From Streptomyces sp. NBC_00249 (lineage in GTDB: Bacteria > Actinomycetota > Actinomycetes > Streptomycetales > Streptomycetaceae), in assembly GCF_026342355.1 (NCBI RefSeq), contig NZ_JAPEMV010000002.1, positions 930,001 to 994,000 of the forward strand: DNA of 64,000 nucleotides. The letters are read 5' to 3'. Below, piece by piece: positions 51,915-61,489 of the stretch. Position numbers and translations under genes: made by a program. The notes beneath the pieces were generated by a model that was given only the letters and a program-made list of their open reading frames with translations, did not search any database and was not told the origin of the DNA. The first letter of the stretch is position 1. Each line of letters starts with the position of its first letter.

Positions 51915-53126
51915 TTAGAGGATGACGTGGGGCAGGAAGCGGGCGTACTCGTCGGTGACCGGGCCCGCCGATTCGCGGATGCCGAGTCCGGCCGCCTCCT
52001 CCTCGACCACCCAGGCGCCGAGCACCACGCGGTTGCCGTCGAAGTCGGGCAGCGGGGCGAGGGCCTGGAAGACGTACGTCTCCCCCTCCTCCGGGGTGAA
52101 GGGCTCGCCGGCCTCGCCGTCCTCGCCGGCCCCGTGCAGGGTGACCCCGGCGCCCTCGCGGCCCAGCAGGGGCTTGGCCGCGTAGCCGCTCGCGCCCGGA
52201 CCGGCCAGTTCGCGCGGGCCGTCGAGGTAGGCGGGCAGCAGGTTCGGGTGGTCCGGGAAGAGTTCCCACAGGATCGCCAGCAGCGCCTTGTTGGCGAGCA
52301 GCATCTTCCACAGCGGTTCGATCCAGGCGGTGGTGCCGGAGCCGCCGCCGTGGTCGTAGGTGCCCAGGACCTGCGGGCCGAACTCGTCGGTGGCCAGCCA
52401 CTCCCACGGGTAGAGCTTGAAGCAGCTGCGGATGAAGCGGAGCTTCTCGTCGACGAACCGGCCGGAGAGGCTGTCCCAGCCGATCTGCTCCACCGACATG
52501 GCGTGCGTCTCCAGGCCGGCCTGTTCGGCGGTCTCCTGGAGGTACGCGACCGTCATCAGGTCCTCGCCGAGCTCGTCCGTCTCGGAGTGCGCGAAGTGCA
52601 GCGGGCCGGGCGGGAGCAGCTCCGCCTGGCGGCGCCAGGCCTCGACGAGCCGCTCGTGGAGGGAGTTCCACTGGTCGGCGCCGGGGAAGCGCTCCTCCAT
52701 CCAGAACCACTGCGGGCTCGCCGCCTCCACGAGGGAGGTGGGCGTGTCGGCGTTGTACTCCAGCAGCTTGGCGGGGCTGTCCGGGCCCTCGTAGCGCAGG
52801 TCGAAACGGCCGTAGAGGGAGGGCTGTTCGGCGCGGCGGCGCCAGGACTCGGCGATGAGCGCGGCGAGCTTCGGGTCGGTGATGCCGAGGTCGGCGAAGC
52901 GGTCGTGCTCGACGATGTGCGCGGCGGCGGCCAGGCACATGGCGTGCAGTTCCTCGACGACGTCCTCCAGCGCCTCGACCTCGGGGAGGGTGAAGGAGTA
53001 GTAGGCGCTCTCGTCCCAGTAGGGGCGCAGGGAGTCGTCGGGGTAGCGGGTGAGGGGGTAGATCAGTCCCTGCTCCTCGACGGTCTTCTGCCAGTCGGGG
53101 CGGGGCTCGATGGTGTGCCGCTGCAT
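51915..53126 (-). CDS. Glutathionylspermidine synthase-like ATP-grasp protein (YgiC-like)
   Basis: A 403-residue protein of the GSP_synth family. The start RPDWQKTVEEQGLIYPLTRY with YWDESAYYSFTLPEVEALED is typical. RFDLRYEGPDSPAKLLEYNA DTPT near residue 108 is the conserved acid-amine ligase motif, and AAKPLLGREGAGVTL near residue 320 is the ATP-binding Lys loop. E. coli YgiC and YjfC share the fold but have no proven glutathionylspermidine activity. Actinobacteria lack that thiol, so another acid-amine ligation is likely. A small Cys-containing lipoprotein gene lies directly upstream. Confidence 0.88.
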   Translation of the reverse strand: MQRHTIEPRPDWQKTVEEQGLIYPLTRYPDDSLRPYWDESAYYSFTLPEVEALEDVVEELHAMCLAAAAHIVEHDRFADLGITDPKLAALIAESWRRRAEQPSLYGRFDLRYEGPDSPAKLLEYNADTPTSLVEAASPQWFWMEERFPGADQWNSLHERLVEAWRRQAELLPPGPLHFAHSETDELGEDLMTVAYLQETAEQAGLETHAMSVEQIGWDSLSGRFVDEKLRFIRSCFKLYPWEWLATDEFGPQVLGTYDHGGGSGTTAWIEPLWKMLLANKALLAILWELFPDHPNLLPAYLDGPRELAGPGASGYAAKPLLGREGAGVTLHGAGEDGEAGEPFTPEEGETYVFQALAPLPDFDGNRVVLGAWVVEEEAAGLGIRESAGPVTDEYARFLPHVIL

Positions 53127-53140
53127 GGGTTCCGGTTTCC

Positions 53141-53467
53141 TCAGCCGCCGGAGGAGCCGGAGCTGCTGTGGCCGCCGATGCCGCCGCGGGTGACGGCGGA
53201 CTTGTCGAAGCTGCCGCCGGTCACCTTGCCCTTGGTGACGGAACCGCCGTAGTAGTACGAGCCGGTGCCGCCGCTCTTGCACTCCTTCATGTTCAGGTGG
53301 TCGAGGGAGGAGCGGGACGCGCAGCGCTTGTCGGGCTCGTCGCTGCTGCCGCAGGCCACGAGGGTGGCGGCGAGCAGGCCCATGCCGCCGAGGGCGACCG
53401 CGCCGGAGCGCATACGGCGTCGGGTGGTGGCTGTGGTGCGGGTGGTGCCGGTGCTGCTGTCGTCCAT
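53141..53467 (-). CDS. Small lipoprotein upstream of YgiC-like gene (YgiB-like in position)
   Basis: A 108-residue protein. After a Thr/Arg-rich N-terminus comes a hydrophobic segment and lipobox LVACG near residue 39, so the start is the long one, ATG 53467. The mature part has two Cys and ends in Gly/Ser-rich sequence (SYYYGGSVTKGKVTGGSFDK). It lies 14 bases before the YgiC-like gene. In E. coli the DUF1190 lipoprotein YgiB precedes YgiC in the same way; the C-terminal Gly/Ser and Tyr content is similar but I see no firm homology. Confidence 0.75.
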   Translation of the reverse strand: MDDSSTGTTRTTATTRRRMRSGAVALGGMGLLAATLVACGSSDEPDKRCASRSSLDHLNMKECKSGGTGSYYYGGSVTKGKVTGGSFDKSAVTRGGIGGHSSSGSSGG

Positions 53468-53595
53468 GGCTGGTTTCGCTCCCCCTGGGTGGCGTGCTGC
53501 CGACAGACTAGAGCGGGGGCCCCGGGGTTTGGAATCCGGCCACCGTCACGCCCTTGTCACGGCCGTGACGGGGCTACGGGCCCTAGAGTCGATCC

Positions 53596-54426
53596 GTGTT
53601 GATTGGGATGGTTTGCGCACTCGGTGCGGCGGTCTGCTTCGGTACGGCCTCCGTGCTCCAGGCGGTGGCGGCGCGGGCGGCCGAGCCGGGGACCGGCTCG
53701 GGAGTGGACACCGCGCTGTTCCTGCGGGCGCTGCGGCAGTGGCGCTACCTCGCGGGGCTCGGGCTGGACGGCATCGGCTTCGTCCTCCAGATCATCGCCC
53801 TGCGGCACATCCCCATCTACGCGGTGGGGGCCGCGCTGGCCGCGAGCCTCGCGGTGACGGCGGTGGTCGCGGCGCGGCTGCTACGGGTACGGCTGTCGCG
53901 GCTGGAGTGGGGCGCGGTCTGGGTGGTGTGCGCGGGGCTGCTGATGCTCGGGCTGGCCTCCGGGGAGGAGGGCTCCGGGACGGGGTCGCTCGCGCTGAAG
54001 CTGGGACTGCTGGGGGTGGCGGGGCTGGTGCTGGTCGTGGGCGCGGCGGCCGGGCGGCTCCTGGGGCGCTCCCGCGCGCTGGTACTCGGCCTGGCCGCCG
54101 GGACGGGCTTCGGGGTGGTGGAGGTGGCCGTACGGCTCATCGACTCCGTCTCGGTGGCGGAACTGCGCAACCCGGCGCTGTACGCGCTGCTGCTGGGCGG
54201 GGCGGCGGGGTTCCTGCTGCTCACCTCCGCGCTGCAGCGGGGGTCCGTCACGGCGGCTACCGCCGGGATGGTGCTGGGCGAGACGGTCGGCCCGGCCGTC
54301 GTCGGCGTGGCGTGGCTCGGGGACCGGACGCGGGAGGGGCTGGGGTGGCTGGCGATCCTCGGCTTCGCCGTTGCCCTGGCCGGGTCCCTGGCCCTGTCCC
54401 GCTTCGGCGAGCCTTCCTCTTCTTGA
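53596..54426 (+). CDS. DMT/EamA-type transporter
   Basis: A 276-residue membrane protein with nine or ten spans arranged as two repeats. It starts LIGMVCALGAAVCFGTASVL and has SRLEWGAVWVVCAGLLMLGL near residue 98. Such proteins export or import metabolites; substrate unknown. GTG 53596 has CCCTAGAGTCGATCC upstream, with TAGAGT as a probable -10 placed so close that the mRNA would have a very short leader. Followed by a long repeat-filled gap. Confidence 0.82.
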   Translation: MLIGMVCALGAAVCFGTASVLQAVAARAAEPGTGSGVDTALFLRALRQWRYLAGLGLDGIGFVLQIIALRHIPIYAVGAALAASLAVTAVVAARLLRVRLSRLEWGAVWVVCAGLLMLGLASGEEGSGTGSLALKLGLLGVAGLVLVVGAAAGRLLGRSRALVLGLAAGTGFGVVEVAVRLIDSVSVAELRNPALYALLLGGAAGFLLLTSALQRGSVTAATAGMVLGETVGPAVVGVAWLGDRTREGLGWLAILGFAVALAGSLALSRFGEPSSS

Positions 54427-54923
54427 CGCGCCGCTCGCGCGGTGCGGCCCTGGCGGGCCTTACCGGCTTCGCGCCGCTGCGCCGGACTCCGTCCGGCGGT
54501 GGGCCGGGCGGGGCCGGTTCGGGTGACCGGGCCCGTCTGTCGTCTGCGGACCGTTGCCCGCTACGCGGGGCGGGGTCCCCTACCCACCCTTCCACCGTTC
54601 CCGCCTCAAACGCCGGCGAGGCTGGATGGGCGTGCCTCACTACACGGCGCTCCGCGCCCGCGCCTCAAGCGCCGGCGGGGCTGGGAGTGGACCTGCACCC
54701 GAACGGCTACGCCGGCCAAAATCCAGCCCCGCCGGCGTTTGAGGCGCGGGGGTCCGGGGGCTGGCCCCCGGCAACGGGCCCGCACCCGACCAGCGACCCC
54801 GGCCAAACCCAGCCCCGCCGGCGTTTGAGGCGCGGGGGTCCGGGGGCTGGCCCCCGGCAACGGACCCGCAGACGGATGGCTGCGCCGGCCCGCATCCAGC
54901 CCCGCCGGCGATTGAGGCGGGGG
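54427..54923. repeat. Intergenic region with multiple dispersed repeats (copies 4-8)
   Basis: 497 bases with no gene. It starts with the GCCGGACTCCGTCCGGCGGT unit shared with 27281, then the 130-base block shared with 48880-49015. Next come cores CCTCAAACGCCGGCGAGGCT (54603), GCCTCAAGCGCCGGCGGGGC (54660), and three units of CCAGCCCCGCCGGCG(T/A)TTGAGGCG (54724, 54811, 54896). The first two of these three are each followed by GGGGGTCCGGGGGCTGGCCC. Units alternate in orientation and can fold into long hairpins. Confidence 0.85.
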
Positions 54924-56342
54924 TCAGGGGAGGGTCGACGTCAGGGCCGTCAGGGTGGGGGTCCAGGTGCTCGGGGGTGGGGTGCCGTAGCCGACGACCA
55001 GGGCTTCGCGCGGCGGCATCGTCGACGCCGGGTGGCGGTACCGCGCGAGCCCCTCCAGCGCCAGGTCCTGCCACGCGGCGGCCTGGATCACCGACCGCTC
55101 CGTCCCGGCCGGAAGGTCCAGCACCGCGTGCAGCCCCGCCGCGATCCCGGACACGGGCACGCGTCCGGCCAGCGCGGCCACGAGTTCGTCCCGGCGGCGC
55201 CGGTACCGCAGGCGCATGCCGCGCACGTGCCGGTCGTAGGCCCCGGAGGTGAGGAACTCGGCGAGGGTCAGCTGTTCGACCGCGCTGGACGTCCAGTCGA
55301 TCCGGCCCTTCGCCTCCAGTACCTCGTCCACGAGGTCCGGCGGAAGCACCATCCAGCCCATCCGCAGCCCGGGGGCGAGGGATTTGCTGGCCGTGCCGAG
55401 GTAGACCACGCGGTCGGGGTCCAGGCCCTGGAGCGCGCCGACGGGCTGGCGGTCGTAGCGGAACTCCCCGTCGTAGTCGTCCTCCAGGATCAGGCCGCCC
55501 GAGCTGCGCGCCCAGTCCACCGCCGCCGCCCGCCGCTGCGGCGTCAGCGCCACGCCGGTCGGGAACTGGTGCGCCGGCGTCAGCAGCACCGCGCCCGTGC
55601 GGGGGCCGAGCGCGGCCAGGTCGCCGGTGCGGGCCCCGGCCTCGTCCAGCGGGAGCGGGCGGGTCCGCAGTCCGGCCCCTTCCAGCAGCTGCCGGTGGAT
55701 GTCGAGGCCGTACCCCTCGACCGCGACCTCCCGCACCCGGCGCCCCTTCAGGACCTGCCCGAGCAGGGTCAGCGCGTGCACGAAGCCGGCGCACAGCACG
55801 ATCCGGTCGGGGTCGGTGTACACCCCGCGCGCCCGGGCCAGGTACCCGGCGAGCGCCTCGCGCAGTTCCACCCGGCCGCGCGCGTCCACGGCGTACCCGA
55901 AGGCCGCGTCGGGGGCGACGGCCAGGGCCCGGCGGGCGGCCGTGAGCCAGGCGGTGCGCGGGAAGCCGCTCAGGTCGGGGGTGCCGGGCACCAGGCTGTA
56001 CGCGGGGCCCCGCCGGGCGGGCCGGTGCGCGCGGGCGGTCCCGGCGGGGCGGCGCGGGCGGGCCCGTTCGGCGACCCGGGTGCCGGAGCCCTGCCGGGCC
56101 GTCAGCCAGCCTTCGGCGACGAGTTCGGCGTACGCCTCGGCGACGGTGTTGCGGGCGATGCCCAGGTCGGCGGCGAAGGACCGCGAGGACGGCAGTCTGG
56201 TCCCGGGCGTCAGCCGCCCGCTGCGCGCGGCCTCCCGCAGGGCCTCGGTGAGCGCGGCCCGCAGCCCGCGGGTGCCCGCCGCGGCCGTGAGGTCCAGGTG
56301 CAGGTCGGCGCCGAAAGTGGCCCAAGATCCGGTCATGGACAT
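54924..56342 (-). CDS. MocR-type transcriptional regulator (GntR HTH plus aminotransferase fold)
   Basis: A 472-residue fusion. Residues 15-90 are a GntR winged helix (LRAALTEALREAARSGRLTP, LPSSRSFAADLGIARNTVAE, LVAEGWLTARQGSGTRVA). From about residue 115 to the end it is a fold-type I PLP domain, with DDYDGEFRYDRQPVGALQGL and the PLP Lys in YLGTASKSLAPGLRMGWM near residue 311. PdxR and GabR belong here and respond to PLP or amino compounds. It is divergent from the AhpD-like gene with a 40-base gap, so it likely controls that gene. Confidence 0.93.
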   Translation of the reverse strand: MSMTGSWATFGADLHLDLTAAAGTRGLRAALTEALREAARSGRLTPGTRLPSSRSFAADLGIARNTVAEAYAELVAEGWLTARQGSGTRVAERARPRRPAGTARAHRPARRGPAYSLVPGTPDLSGFPRTAWLTAARRALAVAPDAAFGYAVDARGRVELREALAGYLARARGVYTDPDRIVLCAGFVHALTLLGQVLKGRRVREVAVEGYGLDIHRQLLEGAGLRTRPLPLDEAGARTGDLAALGPRTGAVLLTPAHQFPTGVALTPQRRAAAVDWARSSGGLILEDDYDGEFRYDRQPVGALQGLDPDRVVYLGTASKSLAPGLRMGWMVLPPDLVDEVLEAKGRIDWTSSAVEQLTLAEFLTSGAYDRHVRGMRLRYRRRRDELVAALAGRVPVSGIAAGLHAVLDLPAGTERSVIQAAAWQDLALEGLARYRHPASTMPPREALVVGYGTPPPSTWTPTLTALTSTLP

Positions 56343-56382
56343 GGACCATAACGGTGGGCCGCCCTGTTCCTAGGGTGGAGTC
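56343..56382. promoter_or_regulatory. Divergent promoter gap, MocR / AhpD-like gene
   Basis: Only 40 bases. It contains the repeated ATGGAC elements (CATGGACATGGACCATAACG) at the MocR start, a plausible site since MocR proteins bind direct repeats. Confidence 0.4.
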
Positions 56383-56892
56383 ATGAGCAACCACACCCAC
56401 ACCCCCGACGGACTCGCCGCCGAACACGCCCCCCGCATGCAGATGGCCAAGCTGGCCCCCGAGTTCTACAAGGCCGTCATCGGCATGGAGATCGCCGCGA
56501 AGAAGGGCCTGGACCCGGCGCTCGTCGAGCTCGTCAAGATCCGCGCCTCGCAGATCAACCACTGCGCCTTCTGCCTGGACATGCACACCAAGGACGCCCT
56601 CGCGGCGGGCGAGAGCGTCGAGCGGATCGTGCTGCTCGGCGCCTGGGAGGAGTCGCGGCACTTCTACACCGAGAAGGAGCTCGCGGCGATCGAGCTGACG
56701 GAGGCCGTCACCGTCCTGACGGACGGCTTCGTGCCCGACGAGGTCTACGAGCGGGCGGCGAAGCAGTTCGAGGAGCGCGAGCTGGCGCAGCTGATCGCCG
56801 TCATCGCGACGATCAACGTCTGGAACCGCATCGGCGTCACCACCCGCAGTACCCCGGGGCACTACACCCCGGGGATGTACAAGCAGGGCTGA
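56383..56892 (+). CDS. Carboxymuconolactone decarboxylase / AhpD-like protein
   Basis: A 169-residue all-helical protein. The AhpD-type redox motif is in NHCAFCLDMHTKDAL (CxxC with a following His) near residue 64. The upstream helix ALVELVKIRASQINH is the conserved partner. These proteins act as alkylhydroperoxidases or in thiol-linked redox, but many have unknown roles. ATG 56383 with GGGTGGAGTC ahead. It faces the MocR regulator. Confidence 0.9.
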   Translation: MSNHTHTPDGLAAEHAPRMQMAKLAPEFYKAVIGMEIAAKKGLDPALVELVKIRASQINHCAFCLDMHTKDALAAGESVERIVLLGAWEESRHFYTEKELAAIELTEAVTVLTDGFVPDEVYERAAKQFEERELAQLIAVIATINVWNRIGVTTRSTPGHYTPGMYKQG

Positions 56893-56907
56893 GCCCCCCG
56901 CCCCCGC

Positions 56908-57840
56908 TCACTCGGGGCGGAAGGTTTCCACCGCCGCCGTCAGGTTCGTGCGGGTGACCGTGCTGTCGGCGGCGGGACCGGCCGCCAGCAGCGCCCAGCG
57001 CGTGCCGTCGGCGGTGGGGACGATCCGTTCCATGCCGCGGCGTCGGCCGTGGGACTCGGCGCTGTCGTACTCGTAGACCAGCTCGCAGGCCCCGTCGGGA
57101 ACCGGGGCGAGGAAGACCTCCCGGTAGGCGGGGGTCCCGTCGGAGAGGCGCTGCGAGGACAGGCGCAGCAGCTCGCAGGAGCCCGTCGACGCGGACTCCG
57201 TGATCCGGAAGATCTGGATCAGCGCGCTGCGGTCGCCCGGCCGGCGGTAGAAGGTTCCGTTGCCGGTCTCGTCGTAGCTGCGCTCCCAGCCGGTGGGGAC
57301 GGCGACGGAGAAGCCGTCGCTACGGACCACCGTGTGGCCGGGGCCGGCGGAGGGGCTCGCGGAGGCGCTGGGGCTGCCGGAGGGCGCGGCGGAGCCCGTA
57401 CCCGTGCTCGGGACCGGTCCCGGTCCCTGGCCCGACGGGGCCGCCGAGGCGGACGGCGGCTGCGCGGCCGGGGCCGGGGTGTCCTTGCCGCCGAGCAGCA
57501 TCCAGGCCGCGACGGCGCCCCCGCCGACGACGGCCGCGACGAGCCCCACGAGCAGCGGGGTCCGCCACTCCTGCCGCCCGCCGGGGCCGCCCGGGCCGGG
57601 CGGCGGCGGGGGCGGAGGCGGGGTCGGCTCCGGGGGCCACGCGTCGTAGCCGTACGGGGACGGCGGAGTCGGCGGCAGGGGCGGCAGCGGGCCCGGCTGC
57701 GGACCGGACTGCGGGCCCGGCTGCGGACCGGACTGCGGGCCCGGCTGCGGACCGGACTGCGGGCCCGGCTGCGGCGCCGGCGGGTGCCATTCCCAGCGCT
57801 GCGACTGCGGGTTCCAGCGGGCGCCGTCGGGCGAGGACAC
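56908..57840 (-). CDS. Single-span membrane protein with Pro-rich N-terminus
   Basis: A 310-residue protein without a clear family. Residues 1-90 are Pro/Gly/Gln-rich, including three and a half copies of PQSGPQPG encoded by a 24-base tandem repeat. A membrane span is at residues 95-117 (LLVGLVAAVVGGGAVAAWML). A Ser/Pro/Gly linker leads to an outside domain from about residue 170 (HTVVRSDGFSVAVPTGWERS to the end), which looks like a small folded domain seen in other Streptomyces membrane proteins. Leads no obvious pathway; upstream are two genes with a shared motif. Confidence 0.7.
   Translation of the reverse strand: MSSPDGARWNPQSQRWEWHPPAPQPGPQSGPQPGPQSGPQPGPQSGPQPGPLPPLPPTPPSPYGYDAWPPEPTPPPPPPPPGPGGPGGRQEWRTPLLVGLVAAVVGGGAVAAWMLLGGKDTPAPAAQPPSASAAPSGQGPGPVPSTGTGSAAPSGSPSASASPSAGPGHTVVRSDGFSVAVPTGWERSYDETGNGTFYRRPGDRSALIQIFRITESASTGSCELLRLSSQRLSDGTPAYREVFLAPVPDGACELVYEYDSAESHGRRRGMERIVPTADGTRWALLAAGPAADSTVTRTNLTAAVETFRPE
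57687..57774. repeat. 24-base tandem repeat within membrane protein gene
   Basis: Three full copies of a 24-base unit (57687-57710, 57711-57734, 57735-57758) and 16 bases of a fourth, read in frame as PQSGPQPG. Copies are identical, so copy number probably varies between strains. Confidence 0.9.
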
Positions 57841-57843
57841 CGG

Positions 57844-58215
57844 TCAGCCCCCCAGCGAGGACAGCAGCCCGGCCAGGGCGGTGGCCGCGCCCACCGTCTC
57901 CACCAGCGGGGCCCAGCGCGTCAGCGCCCCGCGCAGCCGCGCGGGCAGGCCGGCCCGGATCTCCTCGGCCCCCTCCAGTTCCGCGTCGGCCTCGTCGAGT
58001 TCGGCGTCGAGGGCGGTGCGCCCGTCGCTGCGGGGCAGCCGCAGGAGGGCGGCACGCAGGTCGCGTACGGCCTCCAGCAGCTCCTCGGGACCGGGCGCGG
58101 GCGTCCCCGTACCGCCGTGGTGGACGGTGTTGGTGTGTCCGGTGCCGCCGATGCTGAAGGCGCTGCCGCTGACCTCGCCGATCGACACCGAGGGCTCGTC
58201 TCCGTCAGTGACCAC
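57844..58215 (-). CDS. Small protein with SAFSxGGxGHxNT motif
   Basis: A 123-residue protein I cannot assign. The N-terminus holds VSGSAFSIGGTGHTNTVHHG, a motif also found at the C-terminus of the neighbour (SAFSVGGSGHHNT). The centre is a charged helical region (LLEAVRDLRAALLRLPRSDG, ALDAELDEADAELEGAEEIR), and the C-terminus a hydrophobic helix (VETVGAATALAGLLSSLG). Overlaps the upstream gene by 11 bases and lies three bases from the downstream gene, so all three are co-transcribed. The motif-plus-helix design recalls amyloid-type homotypic signalling pairs, which is speculative. Confidence 0.72.
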   Translation of the reverse strand: MVTDGDEPSVSIGEVSGSAFSIGGTGHTNTVHHGGTGTPAPGPEELLEAVRDLRAALLRLPRSDGRTALDAELDEADAELEGAEEIRAGLPARLRGALTRWAPLVETVGAATALAGLLSSLGG

Positions 58216-60004
58216 TGCCGCTCCCCCTGTTGCTCGAACCGCCGCCGGCGGTGTTGTGGTGTCCGGAGCCGCCGACGCTGAAGGCGCTGTCGTTCACGGA
58301 CTGGATGAAGACCCCGCCGGCGGCGACGGTGACCGCGCGCTGCGCGAACTCCTCGGTGTACCAGCCGGCGTCGTGCAGGGCGACGGTAACGCCCCGGACC
58401 ACCCGGTCCTGAATGGTTTTCAGGTACCGGTCGATGTCCATGAGGTGGAAGAGCGAGCCGTTGTCCTCGGCTGCGATCTCCCGTACCGACAGACCCGGCC
58501 CCTCCGGGCGGGCGCCGCCGTGGCCGCCGGTCGCGATCCGCCACCAGCTGGCGGCGCCCCGGGCGAGGGTGACGACGGAGCCGGAGACCGAGGAGGGGGT
58601 GGCCGCGACGGCCTCGGCGGCCTTGCCGAGCCAGTTGTTGTTCAGGTGGCGCTGGGCGTCGGCGTCGGCGTTGTGGAAGGTGGTCCGTACGGGCAGCAGC
58701 AGGTGCGGGGCGACTTCCAGCATCAGCATGTGGCCCTGGGTGTGGACCCGGACGAAGACGGTGACGCCGAGGTTCTCGTCCCAGCCGCCGACGCGGACGC
58801 GCAGGAAGTACCGGCGGCGCTCGCCGCCCTCCTCGATCGCGCCGGCCAGGTGCTCGGCGAAGTGCGCCTCGGACAGCGGCGCCCCGTCGCGGTGCGGCAG
58901 TCCGCCCGCCGGGAGGAACACGCACTGGTCGACGACCAGGGCGCGCAGCCGGTCCAGTACGGCGTCCGCGGCCTGCGGGGAGCCGTGCGGGGACGGGACG
59001 CGCAGGTCGTGCAGGAACGGCTCGATGCGCCGCACGATGTCGGCGTTGGTGAGGGGGTCGGGCGTGCGGCCGGGGGCGAGGTCCTCGCGGGGGCGCAGTT
59101 CGACGGACAGGTGCCAGGGCCGGTACGCCTCCCCCGACCCGGTGAAGGGGTCGTTGATGTTGTACATGATCAGCGGGGAGTGCTGTTCGCGCCGGATGCG
59201 GCCGCTCACCCGGGCGAAGCGGGCGCCCTGGGAGCTCTCGGCGGGGTCGCCCTCCCGCTGGGCGTAGCGGGCCTCGGAGAGGTCGGTGGAGATGATGCGG
59301 GCGGCGTGTCCGCGCTGGAGTCCGACGGCGGTGACGACGGCGGCGTACACGGCGGGCACCCACCACACGAGCGCCCGGTCGGCGAGCGTCGGGGAGGAGC
59401 CGGAGGAACCGGAGGATCCGTAGTCGTCGTATCCGCCGTAGCCCGAGCCGCTCGAGCCGCTCGAGTCGTCGAGGAGGGAGACGCCGGGGAGGAGGAAGGA
59501 GCCGAGGTTGCCCAGTCCGCGCAGGGAGCCGGCCACGGCCACCCAGAAGCCGACGAAGACGACGATCAGCAGCCACCAGGCGTAGATCCGGACGATCAGC
59601 GACAGGAAGCGCAGCAGCAGTGCCTCCCGCGCCTTGAGCCATCTGCCGAGGCTCAGGAGCAGGAAGGGGGCGACGACCAGGACGAGGATGCCGCCGGTCA
59701 GGACGAAGCCGACGAACCAGGCGCCGAGGACTCCGGCGGCCCAGGCGAGTTCGACGCGGCGGGCGCGCAGGGCGTGGGCGAGGACGCGGGTGGCGTCGAA
59801 CCCGTAGGAGGGGGCGGCGATCCGCTCCTCGTGGACGAAGAGTTCGTCGATGACCTGGTCGCGGTAGGTGGCGTCGAGGTAGGTGCCCGCGCACAGGAAC
59901 CGGCCTGCGTCGCTGGTCTGCGGATTCACGGGGGGCCGGCCGTGGAGCGGGTCCGGCCCGCCGCCTCCGCCGGTGGACTGAGGGGGGATCAGGGGCTCGG
60001 TCAC
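58205..60004 (-). CDS. Large membrane protein with SAFSxGGxGHxNT C-terminal motif
   Basis: A 599-residue protein. About four membrane spans lie in residues 80-250, split by a Gly/Ser/Tyr loop (SGSGYGGYDDYGSSGSSGSS). A long hydrophilic region follows (residues 260-560) without known motifs, including YNINDPFTGSGEAYRPWHLS and LRVRVGGWDENLGVTVFVRV. The end has VNDSAFSVGGSGHHNT and a Gly/Ser tail, the same motif as in the next gene. I do not recognise the family; it seems restricted to actinobacteria. GTG start 60004 gives MTEPLIPP. Two small partners follow in the operon. Confidence 0.75.
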   Translation of the reverse strand: MTEPLIPPQSTGGGGGPDPLHGRPPVNPQTSDAGRFLCAGTYLDATYRDQVIDELFVHEERIAAPSYGFDATRVLAHALRARRVELAWAAGVLGAWFVGFVLTGGILVLVVAPFLLLSLGRWLKAREALLLRFLSLIVRIYAWWLLIVVFVGFWVAVAGSLRGLGNLGSFLLPGVSLLDDSSGSSGSGYGGYDDYGSSGSSGSSPTLADRALVWWVPAVYAAVVTAVGLQRGHAARIISTDLSEARYAQREGDPAESSQGARFARVSGRIRREQHSPLIMYNINDPFTGSGEAYRPWHLSVELRPREDLAPGRTPDPLTNADIVRRIEPFLHDLRVPSPHGSPQAADAVLDRLRALVVDQCVFLPAGGLPHRDGAPLSEAHFAEHLAGAIEEGGERRRYFLRVRVGGWDENLGVTVFVRVHTQGHMLMLEVAPHLLLPVRTTFHNADADAQRHLNNNWLGKAAEAVAATPSSVSGSVVTLARGAASWWRIATGGHGGARPEGPGLSVREIAAEDNGSLFHLMDIDRYLKTIQDRVVRGVTVALHDAGWYTEEFAQRAVTVAAGGVFIQSVNDSAFSVGGSGHHNTAGGGSSNRGSGSGH

Positions 60005-60056
60005 CGGCCGACCTTATTTTCCACCTACATCATTCGACAGGTGTAAACCCGCCAAA

Positions 60057-60084
60057 GCGCCCCTGCCTGGTTTGGCAGGGGCGC
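60057..60084 (-). terminator. Terminator of mdh
   Basis: Perfect 11-base arms GCGCCCCTGCC (60057-60067) and GGCAGGGGCGC (60074-60084) with a 6-base loop. It stands about 50 bases beyond the mdh stop codon, after a short cluster of GATCAG/GATCCG repeats (60100-60146). Confidence 0.9.
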
Positions 60085-60135
60085 AAAGGCGTTCGCAGAG
60101 ATCAGGCGATCCGATCAGACGGTCGGATCAGGTGA

Positions 60136-61489
<1,354 letters not shown>

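Noticed and set aside
54600..54920. Regularly repeated units resembling a CRISPR array
   Set aside because: Units vary in spacing and orientation, spacers are themselves repeated (GGGGGTCCGGGGGCTGGCCC), and no cas gene is present; it fits a palindromic intergenic repeat family.
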